NCBI GenBank assembly: GCA_001949185.1
Contig: BDGG01000001.1
Location: forward strand, 7,852,232-7,912,649
From: Ramazzottius varieornatus
Lineage: Eukaryota > Tardigrada > Eutardigrada > Parachela > Ramazzottiidae
Direction: 5' to 3'
Length of the DNA stretch: 60,418 bases
In this document: positions 22,377-34,330 of the stretch, in pieces
How positions within the stretch are numbered: the first letter of the stretch is position 1
How the letters are laid out: every line of letters begins with the position of its first letter
Made by a program: the position numbers and the translations under genes
Notes under the pieces: model-generated
The model's database searches: none
The model's input: the letters and a program-made list of their open reading frames with translations, nothing else
What the model was told of the DNA's origin: nothing

Positions 22377-23097
22377 ATGTTCAGAATCGGGACTGGATGC
22401 TCGGACTCCCGAGCTAGCAGTCTACCTGTCCGCTGCGTAAACCACGTTCATCGTAAACCACGTTACTTTGTAATAGAAAGTGAGGCTAAGGCTTATCGCA
22501 CACCGGAGGCAACTCTGTATCTACTCGGTCGCTCTGGTTTGCTGTTTCGTTTGATTCTCTCCTGCTGCTGCATTTTTCTCGTCAGTAGTTTTCACTCAGC
22601 ACAACCAGCCTCACGAAACAGGATGGATCACTTCAAGTGCGGACTCAAGATTATCCTGGAGTCGCAAATATGCGATGGTGCAAAAGACTGCGCCAACGGG
22701 GAGGATGAACAGCCTACCAACGCTCTCATCTCCGTCGGAACTCTGTTTGGGATTGTTCTGTTGGTTTGGGTTGCCAACTGCGCAGCGGCTTACTGGCGAT
22801 CTAAGAAGATCCACGCTCGTACGAAGGAGCGAGCTCGCGGCCAGAACATAGTGGAAGAGCGACTGGGATGTGGACATCCGGAACCCGCGCAACTTCGAAC
22901 ACAGCAAAGCAAGATACGACTGGCTTTGCCAGCTCCGTCCTCCACGATTAGCTTTCAGCAACGTAAGTTTGCAACACATATCCGTGGTTCTACTCAGCAG
23001 TATTCTCGTTCGGTAATCAAAACACAATCATTTTTCAGATGTTTGCACAGAAACGTCGCGATACCAATCCTTGCAAGTAGCGTGGAGTACTGGATGA
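22377..23097 (+). CDS. Single-pass membrane protein with a degenerate LDL-receptor class A module
   Basis: Exon 22377-22962 joins 23039-23097 (C|AT, phase 1). The segment from M at 22623 has FKCGLKII, then CDGAKDCANGEDE, the calcium-binding half of an LDLa repeat. Only three of the usual six Cys remain, so the normal disulphide pattern cannot form. A transmembrane helix follows at once (LISVGTLFGIVLLVWVANC), then a basic cytoplasmic tail of about 90 residues. The 5' end is uncertain. The open frame from 22377 supplies a hydrophobic stretch (LLFRLILSCCCIFLVSS) that could be a signal peptide. However, the same DNA ends in a very good splice acceptor (tttttctcgtcag, to 22585), so a missing upstream exon is equally possible. 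Location in the plasma membrane is inferred. Confidence 0.55.
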
Positions 23098-24055
23098 CTT
23101 TGCTTGCCTTGACTTGGTCTTCGGAGATTTTAGTTTTTGTTCCTTCTTGCCGCAGTATTACGTGCTTGTTATTGCTCACTCTTCCGATCTGCCATCCAGT
23201 TTAATCTTTCAGAACTCCGTCGTTCATAATGCTGCACGTTGCTTCCAGTACGGGGTAGATGACTTATTACGGACACAGTGGATGTCAGCTCGACCGTAAG
23301 AATAAAAGTCGTAGACTAGTCAGTTGCGTTTGCACTATGCCTTTGGTGCTCTGGGGATGAACTGGACATCGCCGATCTGGATGACAGACCTTCAAGAACC
23401 AAGTCTGTACTTGAAGAACTCAATACGTGATTCGAAGAACCCAGCCATGATTCAAAAAACCCATCCATTATTCATCCGGCGGTAGAACCTAGTGGTGAAC
23501 ACGGAAGGAGTAACCGCAAAAGTAACATTAATCTCGTCACCATTCCGGATACCTGGTCAAATATAAAGGCCGAAAGCAATCGAATCCGTTATGACTCGCT
23601 CCTGACGGTCGAGCTCCGTTCCGAATTAGTCCGGACCATCCTCCTCATCGTCTTCTTCTGTAACTCGCAACTCGGATGCTCAATTCAAAACACTGAACAT
23701 CAACATCACAAGGCCGAAATATCTGCCGACCGCAGCAGTGCAATGTGATTAGTCCATAGTTGGGGTCGAGGCGCCATTCTGTTCAAGCGATGCTGTGGCC
23801 TAATAACCCTACATTTACCTCGTAACTTCTTCGTCGGAGTCGGCTTGTGTTCGGAATAGTGATGTTGGCATAGGGGAATCCCGACCTAATATAATTTTGA
23901 TCTAATAAAGTCGAGCTGCCAGAGTTTCAATATAATCTTAGTATAATGTGCCGCGATCTCGGAGCATGTAATATGATGTTAATATATCAACTTGTTTCGT
24001 CGGGTGCTTATTATAATATAATATAATATTTCTGAACCGTGTGTGAGCTGGTAAT
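23098..24055. other. Intergenic stretch, AT-rich toward its end
   Basis: No gene recognised. From about 23861 the sequence becomes AT-rich, with repeated TAATATAAT near 24010-24030. GTGATGTTGGCATA at 23860 recurs inverted at 34022-34036, also beside an AT-rich block. Confidence 0.4.
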
Positions 24056-24084
24056 GATCATTACACGCAGATGGTCCATGTAAT

Positions 24085-24455
24085 GTAAACTGTAATGTAA
24101 AATGGTGTAATTGTAAAATTGTAATTACATTATAAGATCGTAATCACATTTTACACCAGTTTACATTTTACAAACCGACTATTTTATTACGTATGGATGG
24201 AGCGATTAAAACAATACGGGTTGCAATAGACATAAGCTTACACAATGGCCATATTGACGAAGTTTTTCACAATTCTCCCACGTAAATCAGCCGGGTTTAG
24301 ATTTTCCTCGGCAAGACGCTTGAACATACCACAGATTTCCAGCTTGAAACTTGTAATTACATTTTGCATTTACATTACAACTTCCCGGCGGTTATATGTC
24401 GTGTAAAAGTGTAATTGTACTGTAAAATGTAGTGTAACGTAAAATTTAATGCTCG
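24085..24455. repeat. TGTAATTACATT-rich inverted-repeat element
   Basis: Two clusters (24085-24175 and 24350-24455) are built from variants of TGTAAAATG, TGTAATTACA and their complements. Each folds on itself, for example GTAAAATGGTGTAATTG against CACATTTTACACCAG. The whole may be one MITE of roughly 370 bp with complex ends, or two. No target duplication was identified. Confidence 0.45.
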
Positions 24456-24635
24456 ATTACTGTGAGCAGAGCAAGGGAACTTTCGTCCTCAGTCCTAACA
24501 TCGCTTTGGTGTTACCGAGCCAGGGAACTTTCCTCCTTACTTACTTTTTCAGTTGACCAAATGTTCTTTAGATCCAGCAGCAGATAGATCAAAACTCTTC
24601 CAAGAATTATCTTCGAACCGTCGAGCAAAAACTAA

Positions 24636-24908
24636 TTAGTCATCGTCGCTAGGAGTGTTACGCAGACAAAGCACTTTTCTTTCCAAATGGCGTCCAGCCT
24701 GTCTGTTCGCTTTCCCTATGGTCGATAGGGTGGCAATGGCGACAAAGCGCTCCAGCGCACTCGATGCAGCTGAAATCGCCAGTATGTCGAGTGCGAGGCG
24801 ACTCAAAAGAGGGACCTTTCCGTTTGCAGATATCCAGAATTCTTCCGGATTGCTGTCGATTTGGTCTGTCGAACACATGGGTATTTCCATGTAGGGCTGA
24901 CTCTTCAT
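24636..24908 (-). pseudogene. hAT transposase C-terminal (dimerisation) fragment
   Basis: NPEEFW, then VPLLSRLALDILAISAASSALERF, then KANRQAGRHLERKVLCLRN match the C-terminal dimerisation region of hAT transposases (W...P.L..LA..IL.I..SSA..ER). No other transposase parts are adjacent, so this is an isolated relic. An APE-type LINE starts about 300 bp to its right. Confidence 0.75.
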
Positions 24909-25199
24909 TTCGACTGGAGACTTCGAAGCAACCGTTTCACTCTCAGCAATTTCACTTTCCTATTAATTTAAATTTCCAATCGACTTGATTGACCCTCCCG
25001 CAGACCGCCATCTTGTCTGCACCTTCTTGGCCCCCAGTGGTAGTTGAGAGCTCCCTGCTTGCAAAAGTAGGAACTCTGTGACGCTACAGGCGCATTGGGA
25101 TCGGCAGCTGGCTAGCCAAGGGACCTCCGTCGAGTGAGTCGCTCCCTAAATATCTGTCTTACCGAGGAAGATCTCTCTCTTTCGAGGCGTTTTCTCTCT

Positions 25200-28075
25200 T
25201 ACAGATCGCTATGCCTGTACCGCAACCCACTGGAGAAGTTGGGAGGAAGCTAGTAGTCCGGTACACGAACGTAAACGGTATCCGGAGCAAGATCGAAGAA
25301 GTTAAGAAGTGGATGGAAGAAGGGAAAGCGGATGTCGTTGCGCTTGTTGAGACCATGGCTGACACGGCTACGGTTGACTGCTCTTTCTGCGACCTTCTAC
25401 GACTTAATAGGCTTGGATGCAGAAAAGAGTCTGGTGGTGGTGTCGCGCTAGCCGTCAAGAAAGACATCCAGATCATCAGGATGTATGAACTGGAGGTTGC
25501 AGGTCTCGAAGTTTTATGGGTAAAGGTAATAGCATTACGCATGAACTTGTTGTTAGGAGCGATCTACGCTCCTGTCTACGACGACGACGTCTTCAGTAAG
25601 CTACGTACCTCCATGGAGCGCATTCCTCCCTATCTTCGTCGAAACATCGTCCTAGTCAGGGTTTTCAACTGCCCGAAACTTAACTGGTCGAGGGATGCTG
25701 GCGGCGCATCAGAGAAAGAAAGAGACTTGCTGTCCCTGCAGAAAGAGTTCCGGCTATGGCAGAAAGTGAAAGAATGTACGAGACAGCGTGGAAGTAGCAG
25801 CTCATCGCTCGACCTCGTCTTCTCCTCCCAAGTTAGTCTAGTTCGCGGCGTGCGGATCATTAAGCCTCCTGCAGCTACATGGCTAACCACCATGGCCTAC
25901 GATTCAGCCTCGAGACCATGACGCCAGAGACGAAGGTGAAGCCAAGGAAGATATGGAAAGTTGATGACGGTGCAAGAAAATTTCGCACTAGCCTTTCTTC
26001 CGTTGATTGGGGTGCTTTCTTTGATATGCACTGTAATGCTGACGTGGCAGTTATATCGTTTCAGGAACTGTTCCTCGCAACTGCAAAAGACTGCTTCCAG
26101 CTCAGGTCTGTAGGATCCAGACGCCTTCTACGTCCCTCGCTTTCGGCCACGACTGTTGAGTCTACGAAAGTCCAGACGTGGCTTTCAGAAATAGAGGAGG
26201 ACAAAGGATTCGAAAGATTACGATGCTTGGAAGGAATCGGAAATCCTAGCAAGAGACTGATTCGCGCTGATCGATATCGAAAACTCCGTACCATCGCATC
26301 GTCATCCAAAAGAAACCCACGAGCGGTCTGGCAGTATCTCAAGAAGAACACCGTCTCAAACCCCTCCCTCCCATTCCGATTCCAGGCAGCGAAGACAGAT
26401 ATCTGGTTCATCCTCAAGACAAAGCAAACTGTCTTCGCCAAAGAGTACGTCGATTGTCCAGCCCACTGCAGTCAGCAATACAAGTCCCTACCATGTCGAA
26501 TAACTCCACCGTCCATTGTCCTGAACTGCAGATCTCCACTTCATCGATTCTGAGCATCATCCGCAAGCTGGACGCCCGAAAAGCAGCTGGCTCCTCTCTT
26601 ATAACGAACCATCTTCTTAAGATTGCAGGTACAACCATCATCTACCCTCTCTCGAGGCTCTTCAACCTGATCCTTTTGTCTGGAAAGTTTCCCACAGTCT
26701 GGAAGATGGCAGACGTCGTTGCCGTTCCGAAGAAAGGTGGATCCGCCTTCCGCACAATATCGCTCCTGCCTCCCCTCTCAAAGCTCTTCGAGAAAATTCT
26801 CGCCGACCATGTCACCCACTTCCTCGATAGCAACAAGCTGTACTCGGATTCTCAGTTTGGTTTTAGGCGTCAGCGGTCTACGGAGATGCAGCTCTTGCAG
26901 ATGTGTCATCAGTTCTCGCAGGTCCTTTTGGAGAGGAAAGAAGCAGACGTCATCTTTCTCGATTGTACCAAGGCCCTCGACAGACTACCGCATGACGTCA
27001 TAGTCACTAGTCTCCAGAAGCATGGCGTGGATGAACACCTCCTGGCGCTCTTCTCTGACTACTTGAAGGGTAGAAGTCAGAGAGTGATGGTAGATGGTTT
27101 CTTTTCAGAAGAGATAGCAGTGAAGTCTGGAGTACCTCAGGGTTCCATCCTGGGGCCTACCTTCTTCACTGGTGCAGTAAATGGCCTTTCGGGAGCTGTC
27201 CAGTCAAGAGTACTACAGTACGCAGATGACATTGTCCTGTACAGGAAGGTGAGTGGTGAAGAAGACTACCATGCTTTGCAGGAAGACCTGAACAATTTGG
27301 CAAAGTGGTGTTCCGAGGTTGGCCTCGAGATCAACCCCCAAAAATCGCATCATCTCCGCATCTCTAATAAGATCAAAAAGACTGCCATTCCAGCTGTTGG
27401 CTACAGCTTCAATGCAGTGGTCATCCCGACTGAAGCCGAAGCCGAGTGCTTAGGTGTGACGATCTCGAGCCGAATGGACTGGGCAGGTGAAGTGGAGAAG
27501 GTGGTAGCCAAATGCAGAACAAGACTTTACTTCATCAAAGCCTTTTTCCCTCGTCGTTTCGGTATAGTCATGCAGCTTCTTTTCAAGAGCTTAGTTCGAT
27601 CAGTAATGGACTATGCTTCATCATCATGGCACACCACGGGCAAAGGGCTACAAAAGAAGCTTGAGAACATCCAAAAGAAATTCCTGCAGGGTGCCTGGGC
27701 TGCTTGGAAGGTAACGAAAGATACGATGCAGACTTCGCGCAATACCGGCAACATCTCGGCGAGACTGGGTGGTATCCTTTATGGCAAAGAAGACTAGAAG
27801 GTATTCTGTTAAATACATACAAGATCTGGAAAGGCATGTTTGCAGGTGGCGACCTCATCATGAAAAGAGAAATGCCCGGAAGGACCACCAGGAGCCAGAT
27901 TTCCTCCTGTCACATCTCAGCTTCGCTCCAGCATCGTGCAAGCTGTTGGACTCCCCTATCGCCTCCTTCACCTACGTTGCTGCAGAGATTCTCAAAGATC
28001 CACTCTTCAGCCTAGTCCTGGTCAGTTGCTCACTCTTGGCGCTTTTAAGAACTACTTGTTAAACTGTTAAATTGA
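25200..28075 (+). mobile_element. APE-type non-LTR retrotransposon (Jockey/CR1-like), frameshifted
   Basis: The frame 25211-25921 is an apurinic-type endonuclease: YTNVNGIRSK, GGGVALAVKKD, LGAIYAP, FNCPKLNW, SSLDLVFSS. The catalytic Gly-Asp usually before FNCP reads Arg-Val. The conserved NHHG block is in another frame (from 25879), so a frameshift lies near 25875. From 26454 comes reverse transcriptase: ISLLPPLSKLFEKIL, FGFRRQRST, FLDCTKALDRLPHD, GVPQGSILGP, YADDIVLY. The thumb region runs to about 27797, and a shifted frame continues to about 28062. No RNase H is seen. ORF1 is missing, so this is a 5'-truncated, mutated copy. The clade is judged from motifs only. Confidence 0.85.
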
Positions 28076-28419
28076 ATCCTTCCGCTGTTGAGTCCTTCCT
28101 CTGTTGAACTCTGGATCCTTATTTTGAATACGCCTCATCTGAACGGGAAGATGTACCTGCTTACAAGATTATCGTTTCGACGTGGAATTCATGCACCCAT
28201 TTCGGTGAAGAATGGAAAATTCCCTCGTTTACTTCCATCGTCCTCCCGTCCTCTCACCCGACCTCTAGCAGACTCCTGGAGGTTTCGCGGACCACGTAAG
28301 GCTGGCCAGGTACGTTTTTCATACCTGGTGCTGTGGTCACAGAGTCTGCTGCAGCGTATTCTTTCAGGTCCATCTGGTGACAGCTGTCTCTCAATCAAGA
28401 ATCAAGCAACCCGACTGGC

Positions 28420-30725
28420 ATCAAATTTCCGCCTGAACAGCGGTGGCGCCAAGGCTGACAGCCAACATTTCTCGGCCCCAAACCAGTGCAGCACCGCCAC
28501 TGAAACAGCATGCAAGGAAGAAACGGCCGGATAACAACGCAGCCATTCGTAAGAGAGTAGAAGCCAAGTTGAACGAAGGCGACATCAGTGGGGCTGTTCG
28601 GAGGTTAGCGTCAGAAGACTTGATAGCGCCGAGAAACACGGAAACGCTAGAGTCACTGATAAAGATGCACCCAGCAGAGCAACCTGACGTCGATAACATG
28701 ATCTTACCTGACGACCTTGCCAGCGGCTAACATAGCCACGTCTGAAGAGATACGAAACGCCATCCTCAGCTTTCCGAATGGGTCGGCAGATGGAGCAGAC
28801 GACCTACGCCCACAACACCCGAAAGATTTAACTTCAGGCCTGAGCGACGTCATGGCAGAGGAGATGCTGGAGGCGCTCGCGTCACTAGCGTCACTGTTGT
28901 TGAGTGGAAAGGTACCAGGGGAGGTCTGCCCCTTCCTGTGAGGAGCTTCACTCATCGCTCTGACTAAGGCGGGATCCGTCCCATCGCCGACGGTTGCACT
29001 TTGCGACGCCTAGCAGGGAAGGTTGTCAGCAAGCGAGTGATGCAACCGATGGGCGAACTGTCGCGGCCGGAGCAGGTCGGCTATGGCACAAGGGGAGGTG
29101 CTGAAGCTGCAGTTCATTCGGCGAGCCTCTTCGTCACGCAGAATGAGAAAGATTGCCAAGTTCTTCTAAAGCTAGACTTCAAGAACGCTTTCAATACTGT
29201 TTTTGGAGATAAGATGTTGTTAGAAGTTCAGAAGTGCGTCCCACAATATTTTCTCTTCGTGTACCAGATGTACGGTCAACCATCAAACCTGTTCTACGGC
29301 GACCAGATTCTGTCGTCGGCCAGAGGCGTCCAACAAGGCGATCCCCTCGGACCACTCCTTTTCTGCCTAGTGACACGAGAACTGTCCAAGTTCCTCCAGT
29401 CGCCCTTCAATTGTTGGTATCTGGATGATGCGACAGTTGGAGGGAATTCAGACATCGTGTACCACCCTCGGCTTGGAGCTAAACATGTCCAAGTGTGAGA
29501 TGTACATTTACGGAGGCAGCAAGAAAGAACAGGCGACCACAAAGTCCATGGTGGAAAGAATTTTCCCAAAGTTGGCTTTCCTGACGAATGCAGATCTGCT
29601 GCTTCTGGGTGCGCCCATCCTCGAAGATGCTTTCCCTTCAATCCTCCAAGAAAAGACAAGACAAGCGAAACTGATGGCAACGAGACTCGCGAAACTCGGG
29701 GCTCACCCCGCCTTGTTGCTGCTAAAGAACTGCTTGTTCTTGCCCAAGCTTCTTTACATCTTACGTTGCAGCCCCGTCTGGAAGTTTCCTGCACTACTGC
29801 GCAACTTCGACGAGGTTCTTCGAAGCAGTGTCGCCATCATTACCAACACCAAGATGACGGATTCAGCCTGGAGGCAAACTAACTTGGCAGTCGTAAAAGG
29901 TGGCCTCGACATTCGCCGAGCAGAAGAGATAGCCCCTCCGGCCTACTTGGCCTCTATTTTTTCTGCGAAGCGTTTGGCATCGTCGCTGATTTCGACGTGG
30001 ACGAGCTCTGTGCTGCCGAGCAGTCAGCGTGGGTTAAGCAGTCTGGTATTGAACTGCCAATGCCAAAGCTGCGGGTCCACCAACGGTTGTGGGACCAGCC
30101 GATCGCCCAGAAGCACTTTCTCGCAGTCGTGGCTTCCTACTCTGAGTCGAAAGAGGAAACGGCTCGAATCCTCGCCGCTTCCACGAAGGAGTCTGGTGCG
30201 TGGCTGAATACGTTACCGGCATCCTGTCTGGGTAACCTTCTCGACGACGACTCACTGCGCATTTCGGTCGGTCTCCGGCTAGGAGCCCCGATCTGCGAAC
30301 CTCACACATGTCGGTGCTCGGCTACGGTCGACATCCACGGGCGCCATGGTTTGAGCTGTAAGTATTCTGCTGGCCGCCACAGCAGACACTCCTCCCTTAA
30401 CGAGTCCTTGCGGCGTGCTTTAGTCTCTTGTCAGGTCCAAGCCGTCTTGGAGCCCAACGGAGTCCTGCGGGACGACTCTCAGAAAAGGCCAGACGGGATG
30501 ACGCTGGTTCCTTGGAAGGAGGGCAAGGCGCTGGTGTGGGATGTGACCTGCGTCGAGTCCGTCTGCCAGACCTATCGTAAGGGTTCGGCGCAGAACGCGG
30601 GCTACGCAGCTAACAAGGCCGAGGAGAACAAACGTCTGAAGTACCAGAAGAAGGCAGCTACATTTTTTTTGTCCAGTTGGTTTCGAGACCTTCGGTCCTG
30701 CAGCTACCAGCCTCTTGAGAGATAG
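28420..30725 (+). mobile_element. Non-LTR retrotransposon with C-terminal restriction-like endonuclease, broken
   Basis: Segments in three frames form one ORF. They are a preface at 28443-28941 (AILSFPNGSADGADDLRPQH), then RT at 29001-29498 (LKLDFKNAFNTV, GVQQGDPLGPLLFCL, WYLDDATVGG). A thumb and linker follow at 29425-30000. The C-terminal part, 29997-30725, has a Cys/His cluster (CRCSATVDIHGRHGLSC) and then RPDGMTLVPWKEGKALVWDVT, the PD-(D/E)xK-type nuclease core. It ends with NKAEENKRLKYQKK. The C-terminal nuclease separates it from the LINE just upstream and relates it to R2/R4-type elements. Frame changes near 28735, 28945, 29450 and 30000 mean it is not coding as it stands. Confidence 0.8.
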
Positions 30726-31248
30726 ATAGGATAAAGAATGGCTGACCGAACCGGGGAAAAGAGATCCTCGGAATTTTTGAGACAGAGAATTAGCATTGAT
30801 ATTCAGAGGGGCAACGCAGCCTGTGTTTTAGGCACGTTCATTTCTTCTCGCGGTTTGGATGAAATTTTTACATTTTAAGTGTGAGTAGCGAGATAGTCTA
30901 GCGTGTTTTTGTTTTCTAGGCTAGACTCAGACTTTTTTCTTAAAATCGTTAGCTATGTGCTGTCTTTTGTTAATCGCAAACCTCGTATACTGAATAAAGA
31001 TCGCAATTGTACTTGTTAAACTTTAACTTTTCAAATCTGAAGTGGTGCAAGGATTTTATCGATCCTCTGTTGTTTGTATAGTTTTCGTATTTTTGTACAG
31101 CAGCTCTCGTTTTCTCCACGGCTTTCTTGCCAATTTTTTTTCAAATTTTTTCCCCTAAGCGCTTAGCCTGGCAGAGCATTCGGACAATAAAGGTTATTAT
31201 AATGATGAAGAAGTCAAGTTTGTCGTCACGACCGGCGGTTCGACCGCA
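30726..31248. other. Probable 3' tail of the LINE plus flanking sequence
   Basis: T-rich sequence with no gene. A polyadenylation-like GAATAAAG lies at 30991-30998 and ACAATAAAGG at 31185-31194, either of which could be the element's 3' end. Confidence 0.35.
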
Positions 31249-33465
31249 CTATCGCCATCTTGACCTATACATAAGAAAGACCGTTATGAAAAACTGAGGA
31301 ACCAGATATATGTTGAGCGGGTCCTCACCTTTTTGTACTTCAGTATACCACTCGGCGTTCTTGATCGCCAGCCATCTCGAAGCCAGGCTTTTGTCCCTGG
31401 CAATGAGAGTGAATCGCAGCATCTTGTGGAGGAAAGTTCCGACCAAGTAAATAGCATCAAAGTTTGGATTCAACTCGTTAATGGTGTACCCGAGGACCCG
31501 ATCCAACTCCGACGTGATAGCCAATATCACCTGCATAAAACTAGCTTGGTAGCGAAAGCTAGTTTAGCTTACAGAGGGGAACTTTCCCGTTTGAGGTGTA
31601 GCTGATCAAATGGGTTCTCCGTCCCGTAATCCGCAAAATCAACTAACCATTAACCGCGAACTAGACCATTAACCGAGTATTACACGCGATGAATGGTAGC
31701 TGTCTTCTCGGCGCTGAAGTCATCCGTCACCTGCAAAAATCAACCGTAAGGAAGACATCATGGTGAAGTTTCTAGGGCCAGACTTGCTTGTGTTATATTT
31801 GTTAAAGTTCATTACCGTACTAAACTTTTCGAGGAGCTTGATGATGAAGCTCACAGTCATCCATTCACCCGGTGTGAGGCACGGAATTTTGAGGTGCTTC
31901 GACATGATGTCCTGCACAAAGTCCTTGAGCTGGTAGAAACGCTCAAGAAAAAGCAGTGTAGAGTTCCATCAAGTGGAGACATCGGCAATCAGGGCGAGTT
32001 TCGTTTTTCCGACGAGCTCTCCGGTGGCGATTGTTGACTTTCTAGAGGTCTTGACAATTTTCCGAGCCTTGGTCAGGACATGTTTCGCCAGAATCCCTCA
32101 AAAATGCGCGAACTGCCGTCTGTAGTCTGTAGACAGTGGATACTGCATGAGTGACGCTTCAATCTTAAAACAAGACAAATCTGAGTAGTTTTGATTTCGT
32201 GTTAGTTTTCAAATTAGGAAATTTCCCCCTTCGTCCCACCTTTCGGCGAAAATTTGTTCACATTCGTCCCCGAAACTCAAGGATCGATCGATCTCATGGT
32301 CGAAGTCCACATCTCCGCTGAATTCTTCCTGCTCGACCTGTACGACTTGCTCTACCTGCTCGTCTACTTCTTCGACGAAGGCACCGTGTCGCAGGATAAA
32401 ATACTTGTACGCGGCGACCATGTTCGACCCATTGTCAGTCGAAACAGCTGACACTTTCGAAGGGGGATTTCCTAGCTTTCCATGATTCCCATGATTAACT
32501 CGCATACTCTAACCGCCGTATGTGGAGAGGGAAAGAACGACAGGCGATCTTCATGGAATGCATGGCTTTGGTCTCCGGATCGTAAAATCGAGCAGCCATT
32601 CCAAGAAAGGACTCTGTCATGCCCTTCTTTGTCCAGATGTCTAACGAACAGAGACAATCAGAGTACGACAGAAAATTCGCACAGTAAACAGTGCAAAGGT
32701 AAATCAAGCATTTACCCGCGGCAAGCGCGATTTTATTCGCGCGTCTCAGAAAGCCTTTCATTTTGGCCACCAGCAGTCCGAACACCTTATCCATTTTAGT
32801 GTTAATGGCGTATCTTCCGATGGTAGGAGCGCCATGGTCGTGCTTGAGAAACAAACGCTGCATTTTAGGATTTTCACAGAGTAGGAGTGGCTGTAGTTTG
32901 AAGACACCACAAGGCGCGTTCTTGCAGGATTGTTCGGTATCTGAAAGTAAGGAACACAAACGTGATACGGTATATCTTACAGTAAAACGGGAAGTCCCTT
33001 CTAGCCGAAAACTGTAGGTTGTACCTGGGACTTCCCACCGGATATAGATCCGACGACTCTAACTTAATTGGGGTTGGAAGAACGTCTTTACACTAGTCGA
33101 GTACACATGCTTCTTCGCGGGGACCTTACGGACTCTTCCGGTTTCGTCGAACTTGAGAAAGACATCCTTATGGTTGTTTCTCAGATGGCTTACTGCATTA
33201 CATACTCAGGTGTCTGTCCGGCGTGACGTACGTACAGGCAAGACAGGTTGTTGTTCACTTCTCCTCGTCGCTCACGTAGAAAGACCACAGAGTCGATTTC
33301 TTCTTCGGTTCTCCAGAACGCTGACGCTTTACAGGTGGTGAACAGGGCTAACGAGAGAGACGTCGACGGGGCTTCAGTGTCGTCAGACGATTCAGATTCT
33401 TCGTCAGAGCTGACGATGTCGATGATGGCTCGACTGACTGCAGCTCCCTTCGTCACTTTCGTCAC
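31249..33465 (-). mobile_element. hAT transposon relic, nearly full-length transposase in pieces
   Basis: Read leftward: acidic N terminus (33465-33190) and a BED-finger-like HLRNNH (about 33170). Next is the catalytic domain start LDIWTKKGMTESFLGM (within 32959-32495) with the TAVRVCELI segment. TDNGSNMVAAYK follows (32505-32209), then the helical insertion (ECMTVSFIIKLLEKF-type, 31917-31720). LDRVLGYTINELNPNFDAIYL comes last (31536-31249). The pieces are in different frames with AT-rich gaps, some of which may be introns. The C-terminal dimerisation region is missing. The likely state is inactive. Confidence 0.78.
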
Positions 33466-34330
33466 CCGTCGGCTGCTCTCTTCGGCTTGACGATGGGGGA
33501 ACTCTCTTCTTTTCCAGCTATGCTGTTATCCTCATACTATCCTGCAATTTCTACAGAAACACACACATAGCATTCGAAAGCGCAAAAAAAAACCTGGAAA
33601 AGCAGACAGCCTCGCATTCAGCAATGAGCATTGTGAGTATGCAGGTGGATCGCCGGACTCATGAACTTGCACTATCCAATCAAACGAGGTTGGCAATCAA
33701 TGTATCGCCCTAAACGCTGATCAATATACGTTGATGTGCAGGTGCGTGATGCGTTACGATCCAACCGAACAGCGCACTGTGCAGAGTCCCGCGCTTTCGC
33801 TTGGCGCAAATCAAGCCTTATTTTATAAGCCGAAATCGCCTATTAATAATCTTAATATAGAGCGCCCTGCGAGTTGATTTTAATGTAATATATTCAGCTC
33901 TGGGTTCCATCTAATTTAATACCAATAAATATCCTGCCTCGGTCGAGGCATCTGATAAATGTTAATATAATATATTAAATGCTTTTTAGCATCTAATAAG
34001 TTCCAGTTTAAATAATATTTATATATGCCAACATCACCAGTACTGTACAGGCACCGCGGGGGTAACGCCGGGGCCCGGGGTTAGCGAAGCGGCTTCGCGG
34101 CTTGATTTTTGATTGGTGAGGTGTTGCTGCATCGGCAGCATTGTCCACTACGACTTCCGGTCAGTGTTTCTCAGGTAAATTTTTACCGACGTACTTTGAG
34201 ACGCCATAGCCGATTCAGCCTGGCCTGCCACAAAACCAGTTATTCAATCAAATTCTAAATTCTAAACAGAAGTCAACCGAAATATGAGTTTATTCAAAAA
34301 TTCAAGTCATTCGATTTTTATTGTTATTTG
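33466..34330. other. Gene-free AT-rich stretch
   Basis: No gene. It contains TAATATAATATATTAAAT near 33962 and the inverted GTGATGTTGGCATA motif (34022-34036) shared with 23860. The left terminus of the pogo-like transposon follows. Confidence 0.4.
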
